A DNA stretch of 64,000 nt from a virus: IMG/VR virus record IMGVR_UViG_3300029922_000001, positions 62,001 through 126,000 of that record; one strand, 5' to 3'. Within the stretch, counting starts at the first letter, position 1. Every line of letters begins with the position of its first letter. Shown here piece by piece: positions 44,382-52,681 of the stretch. A program made the position numbers and the translations under genes. The notes beneath the pieces were generated by a model that was given only the letters and a program-made list of their open reading frames with translations, ran no database searches and was not told the origin of the DNA.

Positions 44382-44869
44382 TAAACTCCCTCAGACTTAT
44401 TATCTTTGTTGACTGGATTAAATGGTGCATTATATAGTGTTCCAGTAACGTATCTAGAACTCTTAGTGGCTCTAATATGATCTAGAACTCTTTCTCCGTT
44501 TTGCACTAATTTCAATTCATTTAAGGCTCTTTTTTCACCTTCTTTTTGTTCTTCTGTCTTTTGATTATCAGAACCTTGTAAGACTTGTTCATAAATGAAT
44601 CTAGCAGTCAATAGACTTGCAATATAAGGAATGGGTTGAGGATAGCCAATAATACCACCACGGTTAGTTTCGCGCAAAGGAACATCATAAATAGTTCCAA
44701 TTGCAGCATCAATTAATCCAGACGCCATTTCAATATAAAATTCAATGGTATCAAGTGGTAGATTATCTGATTGTGGACTACCAAATGTTGGGTTATCATT
44801 ATCGCCCTCGACAAACAAATTAGATGGCAAAAACTTTCTTACACTATTTACATCGCAATATTTAGACAT
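44381..44869 (-). CDS. Head-tail connector-like protein (DUF1320/gp6-like), 162 aa
   Basis: The helical pattern matches small head-tail adaptors: YCDVNSVRKFLP near the start, then a helix with IEMASGLIDAAIGTIYDVPL, and IPYIASLLTARFIYEQVL. In related families this protein joins the portal ring to the neck. The start is ATG 44869, with AAAGGAG nearby and the ATGTCTAA overlap; a longer ORF from 44977 is out of place. Assignment by pattern; no search was possible. Confidence 0.65.
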   Translation of the reverse strand: MSKYCDVNSVRKFLPSNLFVEGDNDNPTFGSPQSDNLPLDTIEFYIEMASGLIDAAIGTIYDVPLRETNRGGIIGYPQPIPYIASLLTARFIYEQVLQGSDNQKTEEQKEGEKRALNELKLVQNGERVLDHIRATKSSRYVTGTLYNAPFNPVNKDNKSEGV

Positions 44870-45587
44870 TTTTAACTCCTTTTCCTGGTTGAGAAGTATC
44901 ATCCTTAATAACTGGATTTTGAGTAATCTGATTATTAAGTCTGTTTTGAATTTCCAAATAATTAGGAACATAATCAATGCCCTGATTTTGTGGTAGTAGA
45001 TTCATTGCTTCAACTTCTTCTCGTCTTTTGAGCGTATAAACATTGGTGTGTGTAAGGTCATCAGCACTTTGAGAAGCTGAAGATACGAATTTAGGATAAT
45101 CTAATTCAATATCATTAAATCCACCAATAGCAGCGTTATAAATTTCAACAGCATCAGGTGCTTCAGGAGTATCCTTAATATGGTTATATCTTTGTGCTTG
45201 TCTTTTTGTGATATTGGTAGCTAAAACAAAACCACCCTTAGAGTGGACAAGTTTAATAACTTCACCAACAGGTAAACCTTCTTGGATTTTTTCTTGGATT
45301 TTATAAATATTTACATGTTCACCTTCTAAACATGTATATTGTTCACCAGGCAAAACCCAAATGTCTAAATTGTTTTGAGTGGCAATTTGAACTCCAAGCC
45401 ATCCTATATTTGGACCATTAACATCAACCAATCCTACAATGTCTAGTCCCTGAAAAATAGCAGTTAAAAGGATATTTCTAACTGCTGTGGAGATTGCATT
45501 AGAATCATTAAGATTATTTAGGTTAGTACAATATATACCTAAATCTATCCTTAATTGATTTTTGCGCAGGGCTTTACGATACCACAT
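44862..45587 (-). CDS. Degenerate PHP-domain (polymerase/histidinol-phosphatase-like) protein, 241 aa
   Basis: PHP domains are metal-dependent phosphoesterases. Here the order of motifs is kept but metal ligands are lost. LRIDLGIYCTN (residues 12-22) stands where HxH should be, VGLVDVNGPN (51-60) where TDHN should be, and VLPGEQYTCLEGEHV (78-92) where PGxE lies. A later region has LVHSKGGFVLATN, where an H-P is normal. The protein is therefore probably non-catalytic or altered. The N-terminus MWYRKAL matches the 14394 protein. Start 45587 is chosen over 45656. It sits between a zinc-ribbon protein and the connector genes. A virion or regulatory role is inferred. Confidence 0.65.
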   Translation of the reverse strand: MWYRKALRKNQLRIDLGIYCTNLNNLNDSNAISTAVRNILLTAIFQGLDIVGLVDVNGPNIGWLGVQIATQNNLDIWVLPGEQYTCLEGEHVNIYKIQEKIQEGLPVGEVIKLVHSKGGFVLATNITKRQAQRYNHIKDTPEAPDAVEIYNAAIGGFNDIELDYPKFVSSASQSADDLTHTNVYTLKRREEVEAMNLLPQNQGIDYVPNYLEIQNRLNNQITQNPVIKDDTSQPGKGVKNV

Positions 45588-45604
45588 ATATATATAGTAC
45601 AAGA

Positions 45605-45644
45605 AAGATTGGCTAAATCCCTTGAGGATTAAATAGCCAATCTT
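45605..45644 (-). promoter_or_regulatory. Two-part hairpin between the 45629 and 45587 genes
   Basis: AAGATTGGCTA (45605-45615) pairs with TAGCCAATCTT (45634-45644) over 11 bp, and an inner AATCC/GGATT stem continues it. The stop of the upstream gene lies inside. The ATG of the next gene follows 17 nt on. It may be a terminator-like or translation-tuning structure; no U-tract is present. Confidence 0.5.
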
Positions 45645-46228
45645 GCTTCGCCACATGATGGGCAGAATTTTTCACTACCCTTAAATCCATAACGGCATTG
45701 AGCGCAAAACATTGCCATGTCACTATCTGTTCTACTGGCAACTTTGTAAATAGCGGGTTCCTTATAAGTAGAAGCGTCATATGAAGGATTTACAGCTTGT
45801 CTAATTATTGAGCGTTGAACTCTAGCTTGAATTGATCCATTACTTAAACCATTAGCCAAGTCATCAAAATTGTCGAAACGGTCAACTAGGGATTCTAAAT
45901 CATTAGAAAGTTCAACTGATTCTACAACAACTTCTTTAACAGGAGGACCATCGTATTTTCTAAATTCATTTCCTACTTTTTCAATACCTTTACTTGCCAT
46001 AAATTGACGCATTTGTGGCGTATCTAATGTACGTTCTAAACCTTCTTCGTAGCTAAGATCATATTTTAGCTCTCCAGTTTCTGGATCTATAGAAGGCTTG
46101 ATGTTAAGATCATTCGTAGGTTTAGCATGAATGACTTTATTGCCAAATTTATCTGATTGAACAGTATGAGCAATTTTACTTTGTTTAAAGCTATGACGAG
46201 CGGGTATCCCTGTTTTAATATCTTCCAT
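45629..46228 (-). CDS. Hypothetical protein with C-terminal zinc ribbon, 199 aa
   Basis: The function is not recognised. The C-terminus has a C-x2-C-x10-C-x2-C zinc ribbon (CAQCRYGFKGSEKFCPSC). The rest is hydrophilic, with a helical middle and an acidic stretch near 110-130. No membrane segment is seen. The leader is long for this genome: TTGTATAAATA lies at 46263-46270 and an AGGTG SD precedes ATG 46228. It is followed by the PHP-like gene in the same direction. Confidence 0.74.
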   Translation of the reverse strand: MEDIKTGIPARHSFKQSKIAHTVQSDKFGNKVIHAKPTNDLNIKPSIDPETGELKYDLSYEEGLERTLDTPQMRQFMASKGIEKVGNEFRKYDGPPVKEVVVESVELSNDLESLVDRFDNFDDLANGLSNGSIQARVQRSIIRQAVNPSYDASTYKEPAIYKVASRTDSDMAMFCAQCRYGFKGSEKFCPSCGEARLAI

Positions 46229-46262
46229 TTTACACCTATTTTTGTTTTTGAGTGTTGTATTT

Positions 46263-46270
46263 TATTTATA
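46263..46270 (-). promoter_or_regulatory. TTGTATAAATA promoter-like element, leadered
   Basis: An exact T4-type TATAAATA preceded by TTG, 34 nt before ATG 46228, with an SD (AGGTG) in the leader. Confidence 0.55.
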
Positions 46271-46279
46271 CAATTTTAT

Positions 46280-46690
46280 TTAGTTCTTTCTGGATTCTTC
46301 TTTAACGCCCCATTGCATACTCACTGGTTTAACATCAAGTTTTCCTTCAATGTCTCCAATGTAATTCATCATGTCATTTTTAGTAACATCTGGTGCGGCT
46401 TCAAGAACGATGGTGAGCGTATGATGAACTAATGGAGCGTGTTGAGCTTCACTAGCAAATTGCTTAACAGCTAATGGGTTACCAGCAGGAGCAGCACCAG
46501 GAACTTGTGGTTGACCTGGCTGTTGACCAGCAAGCATAGGGTTAGTTGCGCCTGATTCAATAGAAGGATCAAACATAGCACCTTCTAGTTGTTGTGCAAA
46601 TCTAGTTAATTCATCGGCTAATGCTACCTCTTTTCTATTAACTCTCAAATTTTCTGCGATTCTTATTAGTTGATAACCAATGCTGCTCAT
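46280..46690 (-). CDS. Small protein with N-terminal ADEL module, 136 aa
   Basis: The function is not recognised. Residues about 8-35 (IAENLRVNRKEVALADEL) are a copy of the recurring helical module. A Pro/Gly/Gln-rich linker follows (about 45-75), then a globular C-terminal part with a His-rich HAPLVHHT and a ferredoxin-like alternating pattern (LTIVLEAAPDVTKNDMMNYI, then KLDVKPVSMQW). AGGTGA before ATG 46690 is the SD. No membrane segment is seen. Confidence 0.72.
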   Translation of the reverse strand: MSSIGYQLIRIAENLRVNRKEVALADELTRFAQQLEGAMFDPSIESGATNPMLAGQQPGQPQVPGAAPAGNPLAVKQFASEAQHAPLVHHTLTIVLEAAPDVTKNDMMNYIGDIEGKLDVKPVSMQWGVKEESRKN

Positions 46691-46701
46691 AATTCACCTA
46701 T

Positions 46702-47961
46702 TTATTTTTTCTGTGTGGGTAATTGATTTCCTTTTTCCACAACACTTTGTTGATATTTTTGTACAGCTTCATAAACCTCATTTGCAGAAGCAGAGTCAAT
46801 ATATTCAATCATACTCTTGCCTTGCCTCATAGCTAGAAGGGCAGATTTCCAAGGAGTTGATTCAGCAATGTAATTAAAAGCAGTATCATCTAAATCTTTA
46901 TTAGCTTGGTATATTTCATTTAAATCATTCATTAAACTAATAACACTAATGACGGGTTTGTGAATAGACATGATTTGAGGTTCACCAATACTAGACATGG
47001 CTGTTGTCGAAGATATAGTGATAACTGTTTTGGTAAACGTCGTACCGCCAGTTCCATCAGTGCCAGTGCTAGGAGAGCCAACATCTAACATAAAAAATTC
47101 TGGAGCATAAAGAGATAAAAAGTCGATAGCTTCTTTATTAGAAGCTGTTGATTGTGCTGTTATAGATCGCTGTTGTGCTTTAGGTATTACACTGGTGTCA
47201 TATGACATAGTTCGCATTTTTAATCGCTTAAAATTAGAATCACACAAGACAATTCCCTCATGAATTTCTTCCAATGTATTTAAATAATTAAATGCTTCTT
47301 CAATACTATTAACTATTAGGTATAATGGTTTATCAACACCAATATCAATATCGTCTATTGATATTTCTTCAAGATTAGAGTCCACCACACACAATAATTG
47401 TATATAAGGTTTGTCATATAGAATACCAACTCGTAAATCTTCATCAAAAACTTCAAAACTGTAACTGTAACCAGGTATTAATTTTGATGTAAACTGTTCC
47501 CAAGTTAAATGATAAACATCCAACAAAATGCTTCTAAAAACATCAGCAAATGTACGTGAGTGATTTGAAAAATTAACTGATCCAGCTAAAATATTTGCCG
47601 TGGGATGTATTCTGCAACCAATATGCCAACTATTTTTATAGTAATACACAAACAATAAAGCGCCGTCATACTTAATAGACGCTCTGGCTTGATTCCAATC
47701 AAAATTACGTTGTACGGAAAATGCATTAGGTTCTCCATAATAGAAAAATGCATTTAATGACTTACATACAACATTCCAACTTTCATTCTCTAAGATTAAC
47801 CCGCGACTCTCTTGAACCATTGGTATATGCAACGGACTAAAATTCGTATAATTGAATAAGACCAATGGTAATTCACTGTCCACAGTAACTTCTATGTTAA
47901 AATCCTGCTTTATATCTTGCAGTGTCTTACCATCTAATAAATATTTTTGAAGCTCCAGCAT
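46702..47961 (-). CDS. RNA ligase, T4 Rnl1-like, 419 aa
   Basis: This is an ATP-dependent nucleotidyltransferase that seals RNA ends, in T4 to repair cleaved tRNA. The upstream ESRGLILEN and YYGEPNA segments and motif I K97-Y-D-G (residues 97-100) match T4 Rnl1, whose lysine is K99. Motif IV is YSFEVF, and motif V is EGIVL then KRLKM. The C-terminal tail is longer and different from T4 Rnl1 (374 aa). It is placed in the late reverse block, not with tRNA genes. T4 Rnl1 also helps tail-fibre attachment, so either role is possible here. A TATAAT lies 10 nt before the ATG. Confidence 0.88.
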   Translation of the reverse strand: MLELQKYLLDGKTLQDIKQDFNIEVTVDSELPLVLFNYTNFSPLHIPMVQESRGLILENESWNVVCKSLNAFFYYGEPNAFSVQRNFDWNQARASIKYDGALLFVYYYKNSWHIGCRIHPTANILAGSVNFSNHSRTFADVFRSILLDVYHLTWEQFTSKLIPGYSYSFEVFDEDLRVGILYDKPYIQLLCVVDSNLEEISIDDIDIGVDKPLYLIVNSIEEAFNYLNTLEEIHEGIVLCDSNFKRLKMRTMSYDTSVIPKAQQRSITAQSTASNKEAIDFLSLYAPEFFMLDVGSPSTGTDGTGGTTFTKTVITISSTTAMSSIGEPQIMSIHKPVISVISLMNDLNEIYQANKDLDDTAFNYIAESTPWKSALLAMRQGKSMIEYIDSASANEVYEAVQKYQQSVVEKGNQLPTQKK

Positions 47962-47971
47962 TTATATTTGT

Positions 47972-47977
47972 ATTATA
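47972..47977 (-). promoter_or_regulatory. TGTATAAT element 10 nt before the RNA ligase ATG
   Basis: It reads ATG-TATAAT-ACAAATATAA-ATG on the reverse strand, at the stop of the upstream gene. No SD is seen. Confidence 0.45.
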
Positions 47978-49859
47978 CATTTTTTATTTTGCAAATACCA
48001 AATGTTGGTTTAGTAGATACATCAACAGGAATTATGTTAAAGTGATATGTTTCTTGAATATTTTTTTGAATGGAATACAATAAATCCTCAGTACCATAAA
48101 TAACCATCAATTGTTTAGGCTGTAAAGTCGGTATTAGTATTTTAAGTAAATTATCCAATTGTGTACCAGCAGTTTGAAGAAATAAAGGATTGGTTGATAC
48201 TGCCAAAGTATCCAACAAAATTAAATCACTATTTTGAACTTGGTATTCAATGTCATTTTCTATGTATGGCTTGTGAAGACTTATAAGCTTTGCCAACATA
48301 AGATGATCTTGATAAATAAGCTTAATATTTTGCGTTATCTTAAATGGTGCATGTTCATACAAATCCTGAAGATCCTTATTCATCCCATTAATAACGGAAT
48401 AGACCTTTTTGCCCTGTAAAGCAGCATGTAGACAAAATATACCATTACCAGGTGTAGCTTCTAAGACACTCTTAATACCATTGCCTTCCAAAATAGAGTT
48501 AAATGTGTTTATTGCATTTGTGTTGGGACTCAAATCATTAGCAAAAGTCCTGCCTGTAGTATTAATAAACATATTTGGGTCCATATCGACATTGAATCCA
48601 ACTTTAGACTTAGCAATAAACCCATCTAACAATGCCCTGGAATTACCGTTAAAATGTAGAATTTTAGCTGGCAGTTTATTAACATCATCTATGCTTTTTA
48701 TTTTATCCAAGTGAGAATGTAGCTGATAATTGTAACTATTCTTAATGAAAGCTGTGTTTTTTAGTCTAATAGTGGCAATGTTAGTTAATATTTGTTCTCT
48801 AATGGAATTAAACTTGTGCGATTCCCAAATTTCTGCTTTTGGAAACATTCTCAATAAGATATCTTCTATTGCATAGAAAGCCTGTCGTGAACCACCATAA
48901 ACACCTGTGTTGATTACTATTTTAGACTTACATTCATCTTCGGTTAACCCTAAATCTATTAATTCTTCAAGATTAGAATCATAAATCCATGATGCAGATT
49001 CATATAGTCTAATATAAGGTGTCATCCCTAATTCTTTAGTGGTGATAAAGACACTATCATCTAAAACCTTCAATGCTTCTAATAATTGACCAACAACATC
49101 TTCTTTAAACAACATATCACAGTCTAAAAATAAGAAATATTCAGAATCACACACATGAGGAATGGAGTGAGAAATTAGTTTCTTACCAATAGCTGTTTTA
49201 TTCTTTTTGTCTTCGCATTTAATTTCAATTACATTATTGTCTAAACAAAACTTTTCAACTTCAGGCGTACTATCAAAAGAAAGAGCGATAAATTGCAGAT
49301 CGTTTAAGTTTGAAACTTCACTTAATGAATCCAGCATGGATTTGAACAACTTTAGGAAGTTGGGTGTAATGGTTGTCATTATTGAGATTGGCTTAGAAGT
49401 GTTTTTAGGAGTTGTATTAGCCCATAAATGAGAGAAGCATCCTTGGAATTTATTAATTTTCTCTTTACTTAATTTGGGATCAATCCAGATGCTATGAGCA
49501 TTACCTGTGGTTTTTAAAGTGAGTATTTTAGCTCCACGTAAATTACAAGCAATGCTTCTCTTTCCATCCCCTTTAATCAATTGTGGTATGTGAGCAACTA
49601 ATAAATCATCCGCATATACAAAAAATTCTGAAAATCTATCATCTAAACAAGTGGAATTTATGCCAACCTCCATAATTAGAGATTCCCATTCGCCGTTTAA
49701 GTCGAAAACTAATTCACTAGGTGGGTGAGCAGAAAAACTACGTGTGTAATATTGATCTTTGACGTTGATCCACTCATTATCATAACCAGTCACACCTGAA
49801 TAACCTATATTCTGGTATCCAGACACTGCTTTAATGGGTTTCAAGTCATCTAAATACAT
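47973..49859 (-). CDS. NPCBM + glycosyltransferase + methyltransferase-like fusion, 628 aa
   Basis: Three parts are visible. Residues about 5-130 are an NPCBM carbohydrate-binding module (RSFSAHPPSELVFDL, then AHSIWIDP). Residues about 155-400 look like a GT-A glycosyltransferase, with FLFLDCDML and a DxD at D246/D248, the usual metal/UDP-sugar site. Residues about 455-625 resemble a Rossmann SAM-methyltransferase (VLEATPGNGIFCLHAAL, then LILLDTLA), weaker than the others. It probably modifies a glycan on virion or host surface. The start shares TAATG with the upstream gene after a GGAG SD. Confidence 0.82.
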   Translation of the reverse strand: MYLDDLKPIKAVSGYQNIGYSGVTGYDNEWINVKDQYYTRSFSAHPPSELVFDLNGEWESLIMEVGINSTCLDDRFSEFFVYADDLLVAHIPQLIKGDGKRSIACNLRGAKILTLKTTGNAHSIWIDPKLSKEKINKFQGCFSHLWANTTPKNTSKPISIMTTITPNFLKLFKSMLDSLSEVSNLNDLQFIALSFDSTPEVEKFCLDNNVIEIKCEDKKNKTAIGKKLISHSIPHVCDSEYFLFLDCDMLFKEDVVGQLLEALKVLDDSVFITTKELGMTPYIRLYESASWIYDSNLEELIDLGLTEDECKSKIVINTGVYGGSRQAFYAIEDILLRMFPKAEIWESHKFNSIREQILTNIATIRLKNTAFIKNSYNYQLHSHLDKIKSIDDVNKLPAKILHFNGNSRALLDGFIAKSKVGFNVDMDPNMFINTTGRTFANDLSPNTNAINTFNSILEGNGIKSVLEATPGNGIFCLHAALQGKKVYSVINGMNKDLQDLYEHAPFKITQNIKLIYQDHLMLAKLISLHKPYIENDIEYQVQNSDLILLDTLAVSTNPLFLQTAGTQLDNLLKILIPTLQPKQLMVIYGTEDLLYSIQKNIQETYHFNIIPVDVSTKPTFGICKIKNV

Positions 49860-51205
49860 TATTTAAGCTCCTTATACAAAAACTCCACATTTGGAGTGAA
49901 ATTCAAAATAGTATTATACTGCTGTAAAAGATTTATTCCGTCATCTGCTGTAAAGAGTAGAACTTTAATATCTCCATACTCAGAAGTTGCAACGATCTTA
50001 TCGTGAACGTTGAAAATTTGCAGATTCTGAACGTTGTGTGGTAATTCACCATACTCTCTGTCTAGCGTAGTTATGTTTTTGCTTCTACATCCATATAGAT
50101 TTAACAAAGCGCCGTGACGATTCCATGTTTCACCATATTTTGACTGTTCCCACTCAGCTAAATACGGATAAAAAGTCTTAATGGCACTATCCATTGCCAT
50201 CATTGCCTTTTTAGAAGCTAAAAAGAAAACCGAGTTAACAACGGTACTATAATGTCTTTCATTCTCATTAATTCGTAATTTTTCTAAGTCGCCTCTACTA
50301 GACACATAAAGATTTAAACCGGGTTCAACCATTGATGATTCGATTGTTGTAATGAAATTAGGTTTATATAATGGTGCAACGACATTATAAACAGGAGTGA
50401 CATTGAAAATATCAACTAAAGGCATAACGTTATCAAAAAATATCACACCAGGAGTGAGACTGATATAGTAATCAGCATTGACAACATAATGTGTTTTGTA
50501 TAAAGCAGTCTGTTCAGTGCCAGGGTTGCTTTTAACCACCATTTCACATTTAACCCAAAATGGTTTAAATGCACTAAATTTCCTCATTACATCTTCTGAA
50601 AGATTAAAATAATAAAGTATTAAAGGCGTTTTAGAACCATCATTAAAAGCGTAAAACGAAGAGAGTGTCTTTAATGCCATTTCCACCTTGTCTTCAGCCA
50701 CACACATAGCAATAGCTGTCTTAAATTTAGCTTTAGGCATGACATTAATTGGAATTCTAATTTTCCCAACAGGACCACTCGTATACACTGGTTTAGTTTT
50801 AAACAATAAAGGCTCTATCCATACTGAATGTGCATGTTGGTGAGTGTTACTGTGTGTGATTAGTTTTAATTGTCGTACACCTTCTAAATTAATATCTAAG
50901 TATACAATACCGTTTTCTTGTTTAATACCATTAGCTATACCTAATAATTCTTTACCAGACCATATTTGGAAATCAATAGAGACATAATCTGAACCTGTAT
51001 CGTTAATTGCGCATCCAATAGTCATCCAAGAGTATTTAGCATCTAAATCGTAAATTAATTCAGAGTTAGAATGAACACTAAGCGAATTCAAGAATTTTTG
51101 ACCTTTGATAGCGATAAATTTATCTTCAAAACCAAGAGTGCCATTTAACCCCAATTCTCCATATCCAGTTTTCTTTTCTATAGGAGTTGTTCTACTGAGA
51201 AACAT
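49859..51205 (-). CDS. NPCBM + glycosyltransferase-like protein, 448 aa
   Basis: Residues about 8-140 are an NPCBM module (LGLNGTLGFEDKFIAIKG, then LSVHSNSELIYDL, then HSVWIEP). Residues about 165-440 resemble a glycosyltransferase (FKTAIAMCVAEDKVEMALKT, then ADYYISLTPGVIFFDN), but the DxD position reads LTPGV, so catalysis is uncertain. It is the sister of the 628-aa protein without its C-terminal domain. A TATAAT lies 5 nt before ATG 51205 with no SD, which marks an independent leaderless-type start inside the block. Confidence 0.8.
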   Translation of the reverse strand: MFLSRTTPIEKKTGYGELGLNGTLGFEDKFIAIKGQKFLNSLSVHSNSELIYDLDAKYSWMTIGCAINDTGSDYVSIDFQIWSGKELLGIANGIKQENGIVYLDINLEGVRQLKLITHSNTHQHAHSVWIEPLLFKTKPVYTSGPVGKIRIPINVMPKAKFKTAIAMCVAEDKVEMALKTLSSFYAFNDGSKTPLILYYFNLSEDVMRKFSAFKPFWVKCEMVVKSNPGTEQTALYKTHYVVNADYYISLTPGVIFFDNVMPLVDIFNVTPVYNVVAPLYKPNFITTIESSMVEPGLNLYVSSRGDLEKLRINENERHYSTVVNSVFFLASKKAMMAMDSAIKTFYPYLAEWEQSKYGETWNRHGALLNLYGCRSKNITTLDREYGELPHNVQNLQIFNVHDKIVATSEYGDIKVLLFTADDGINLLQQYNTILNFTPNVEFLYKELK

Positions 51206-51210
51206 ATCTT

Positions 51211-51216
51211 ATTATA
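51211..51216 (-). promoter_or_regulatory. TATAAT element 5 nt before ATG 51205
   Basis: It reads ACA-TATAAT-AAGAT-ATG on the reverse strand, overlapping the stop of the upstream gene. No SD is possible in the gap. Confidence 0.6.
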
Positions 51217-52681
51217 TGTAATTATTGTTATTAGTGCGAATCCATTGACGAATAGGATTCTGCATGTCTCTTTCGACTGGATGCACCCAGTAATCCATAG
51301 GACCAATTTTGATATTCTCTATATTAAACTCCATTCGAAATTTAATATAATCAAAAGAAATAGGATTACGTTTACACTCTAAATTAGCACCAAGACACAT
51401 TAAGTTAAAGAATATTTCTTCTGTAGCAAATATCTTACTATCATTGATGGCTTGTGCATACAAAGGATCTTTGCAAGCTTGTAATATAGCGTCTGCTCCC
51501 TTTTTGGTAATGACGGTACCAGGATTAAAAGTCCAAAACTGATGGGTTTTTATAGGTATTTTATATTTTTCTACAATTGGTTCCCATATAGCAATTTCAT
51601 CATGAAAAGTGCGAATAGGATATGGTTCCATGTATTCATTAGAATCCTTAACAAAAGCAGGGAATTTATGCGAACCGTTTGGAGAAATCCAAATTCCAAC
51701 TTTAGGATTTTGGATTTTAGACATTAAATTACTATAGCCTTTTTGAAGTAAAAGTTGGTCAGAATCACAGTTTGTAATGGTGTCATAATTGAAATTATCA
51801 TTAGCAAACAACATACAATCAATCATGAAGTCGTGTAAACGTCCATATGATTGAGGTTGTGACTTTGGATGAATATATACGTTTGGGTATTGTTTTAGAT
51901 CAAAATTTTTAAGTAATTTCATATCATGACCACCATTATATAAAATTATCTTACTATGAGGATCAAAATATGTTAAATTTTTAACCATGTCTAGTACAAC
52001 GTCAATCTTTTCGTGTACTAAACAGGCAAACACATTTTGGAACTCTGGTTTAGGCGTAATGACTTTAGACATAGACGGATTTGAATTAATAACAGATAGT
52101 AAAGCTGTAGAGTTCTGATAATGTCTTTGTTTTTTGTAAATTTCAAATTCAGGTAAATAGAATGTCTGAATTTCATCCTTAACACCTAAATCAACCGTCT
52201 TTTGTGTGGTGGGAGTTTGAAATAGGGTTGGTATGACTTTTTCAGCAATAAGCCCTTTTTGTTTGTTGCAGTTTTTAAGTCGGACAAGATAATTACCAAT
52301 ATTTTTCAAAGCCTGAGTTTTGTAAATACCAATATTGAACCAATGTTCATCACACGCTGGATAATAATCGTATTTCATAGGGATACGTCTAATTAGTTTA
52401 CTATAAAAATTATCTCCAACGTCACACGTATCATGAATTAGAAAAACATATTCCTCTTCAATATTTTGTTCAATCACTTCAATAAGAATAGAGTATTCAA
52501 ACGAATTATGCGTCACATAATGATAAACAATGTCATTATTGACTTCAATTTTTTCCTGAGTATTTCCAGTAACCACTACGTAAATATCGTTGGCTGGCAC
52601 ACCAACGCTACATAGTTTTTTAACCAAATTATGTGTTTGATCAATATAATTGATAAATCCAGCAACCATTATTTTAACCAT
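51212..52681 (-). CDS. Two-domain glycosyltransferase-like protein, 489 aa
   Basis: Residues about 1-190 belong to the HDTC family shared with the 30310 gene (GVPANDIYVVVTGN, then YVTHNSFEYS, then FLIHDTCDV; H83-C86). Residues about 210-489 are a GT-like domain, with a clear DxD in TNCDSDQ (D306, D308), and end in a conserved-looking Trp/Pro-rich tail (MDYWVHPVERD). The substrate is unknown. The start is ATG 52681, with GGAG upstream and an ATGGTTAA overlap with the previous gene. Longer in-frame starts lie inside that gene. Confidence 0.8.
   Translation of the reverse strand: MVKIMVAGFINYIDQTHNLVKKLCSVGVPANDIYVVVTGNTQEKIEVNNDIVYHYVTHNSFEYSILIEVIEQNIEEEYVFLIHDTCDVGDNFYSKLIRRIPMKYDYYPACDEHWFNIGIYKTQALKNIGNYLVRLKNCNKQKGLIAEKVIPTLFQTPTTQKTVDLGVKDEIQTFYLPEFEIYKKQRHYQNSTALLSVINSNPSMSKVITPKPEFQNVFACLVHEKIDVVLDMVKNLTYFDPHSKIILYNGGHDMKLLKNFDLKQYPNVYIHPKSQPQSYGRLHDFMIDCMLFANDNFNYDTITNCDSDQLLLQKGYSNLMSKIQNPKVGIWISPNGSHKFPAFVKDSNEYMEPYPIRTFHDEIAIWEPIVEKYKIPIKTHQFWTFNPGTVITKKGADAILQACKDPLYAQAINDSKIFATEEIFFNLMCLGANLECKRNPISFDYIKFRMEFNIENIKIGPMDYWVHPVERDMQNPIRQWIRTNNNNYI

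Noticed and set aside
44870-44977. Longer N-terminal extension of the connector protein
   Set aside because: It lies inside the preceding gene and is hydrophobic in an odd way, while ATG 44869 has a clear AAAGGAG and an ATGNNTAA overlap.
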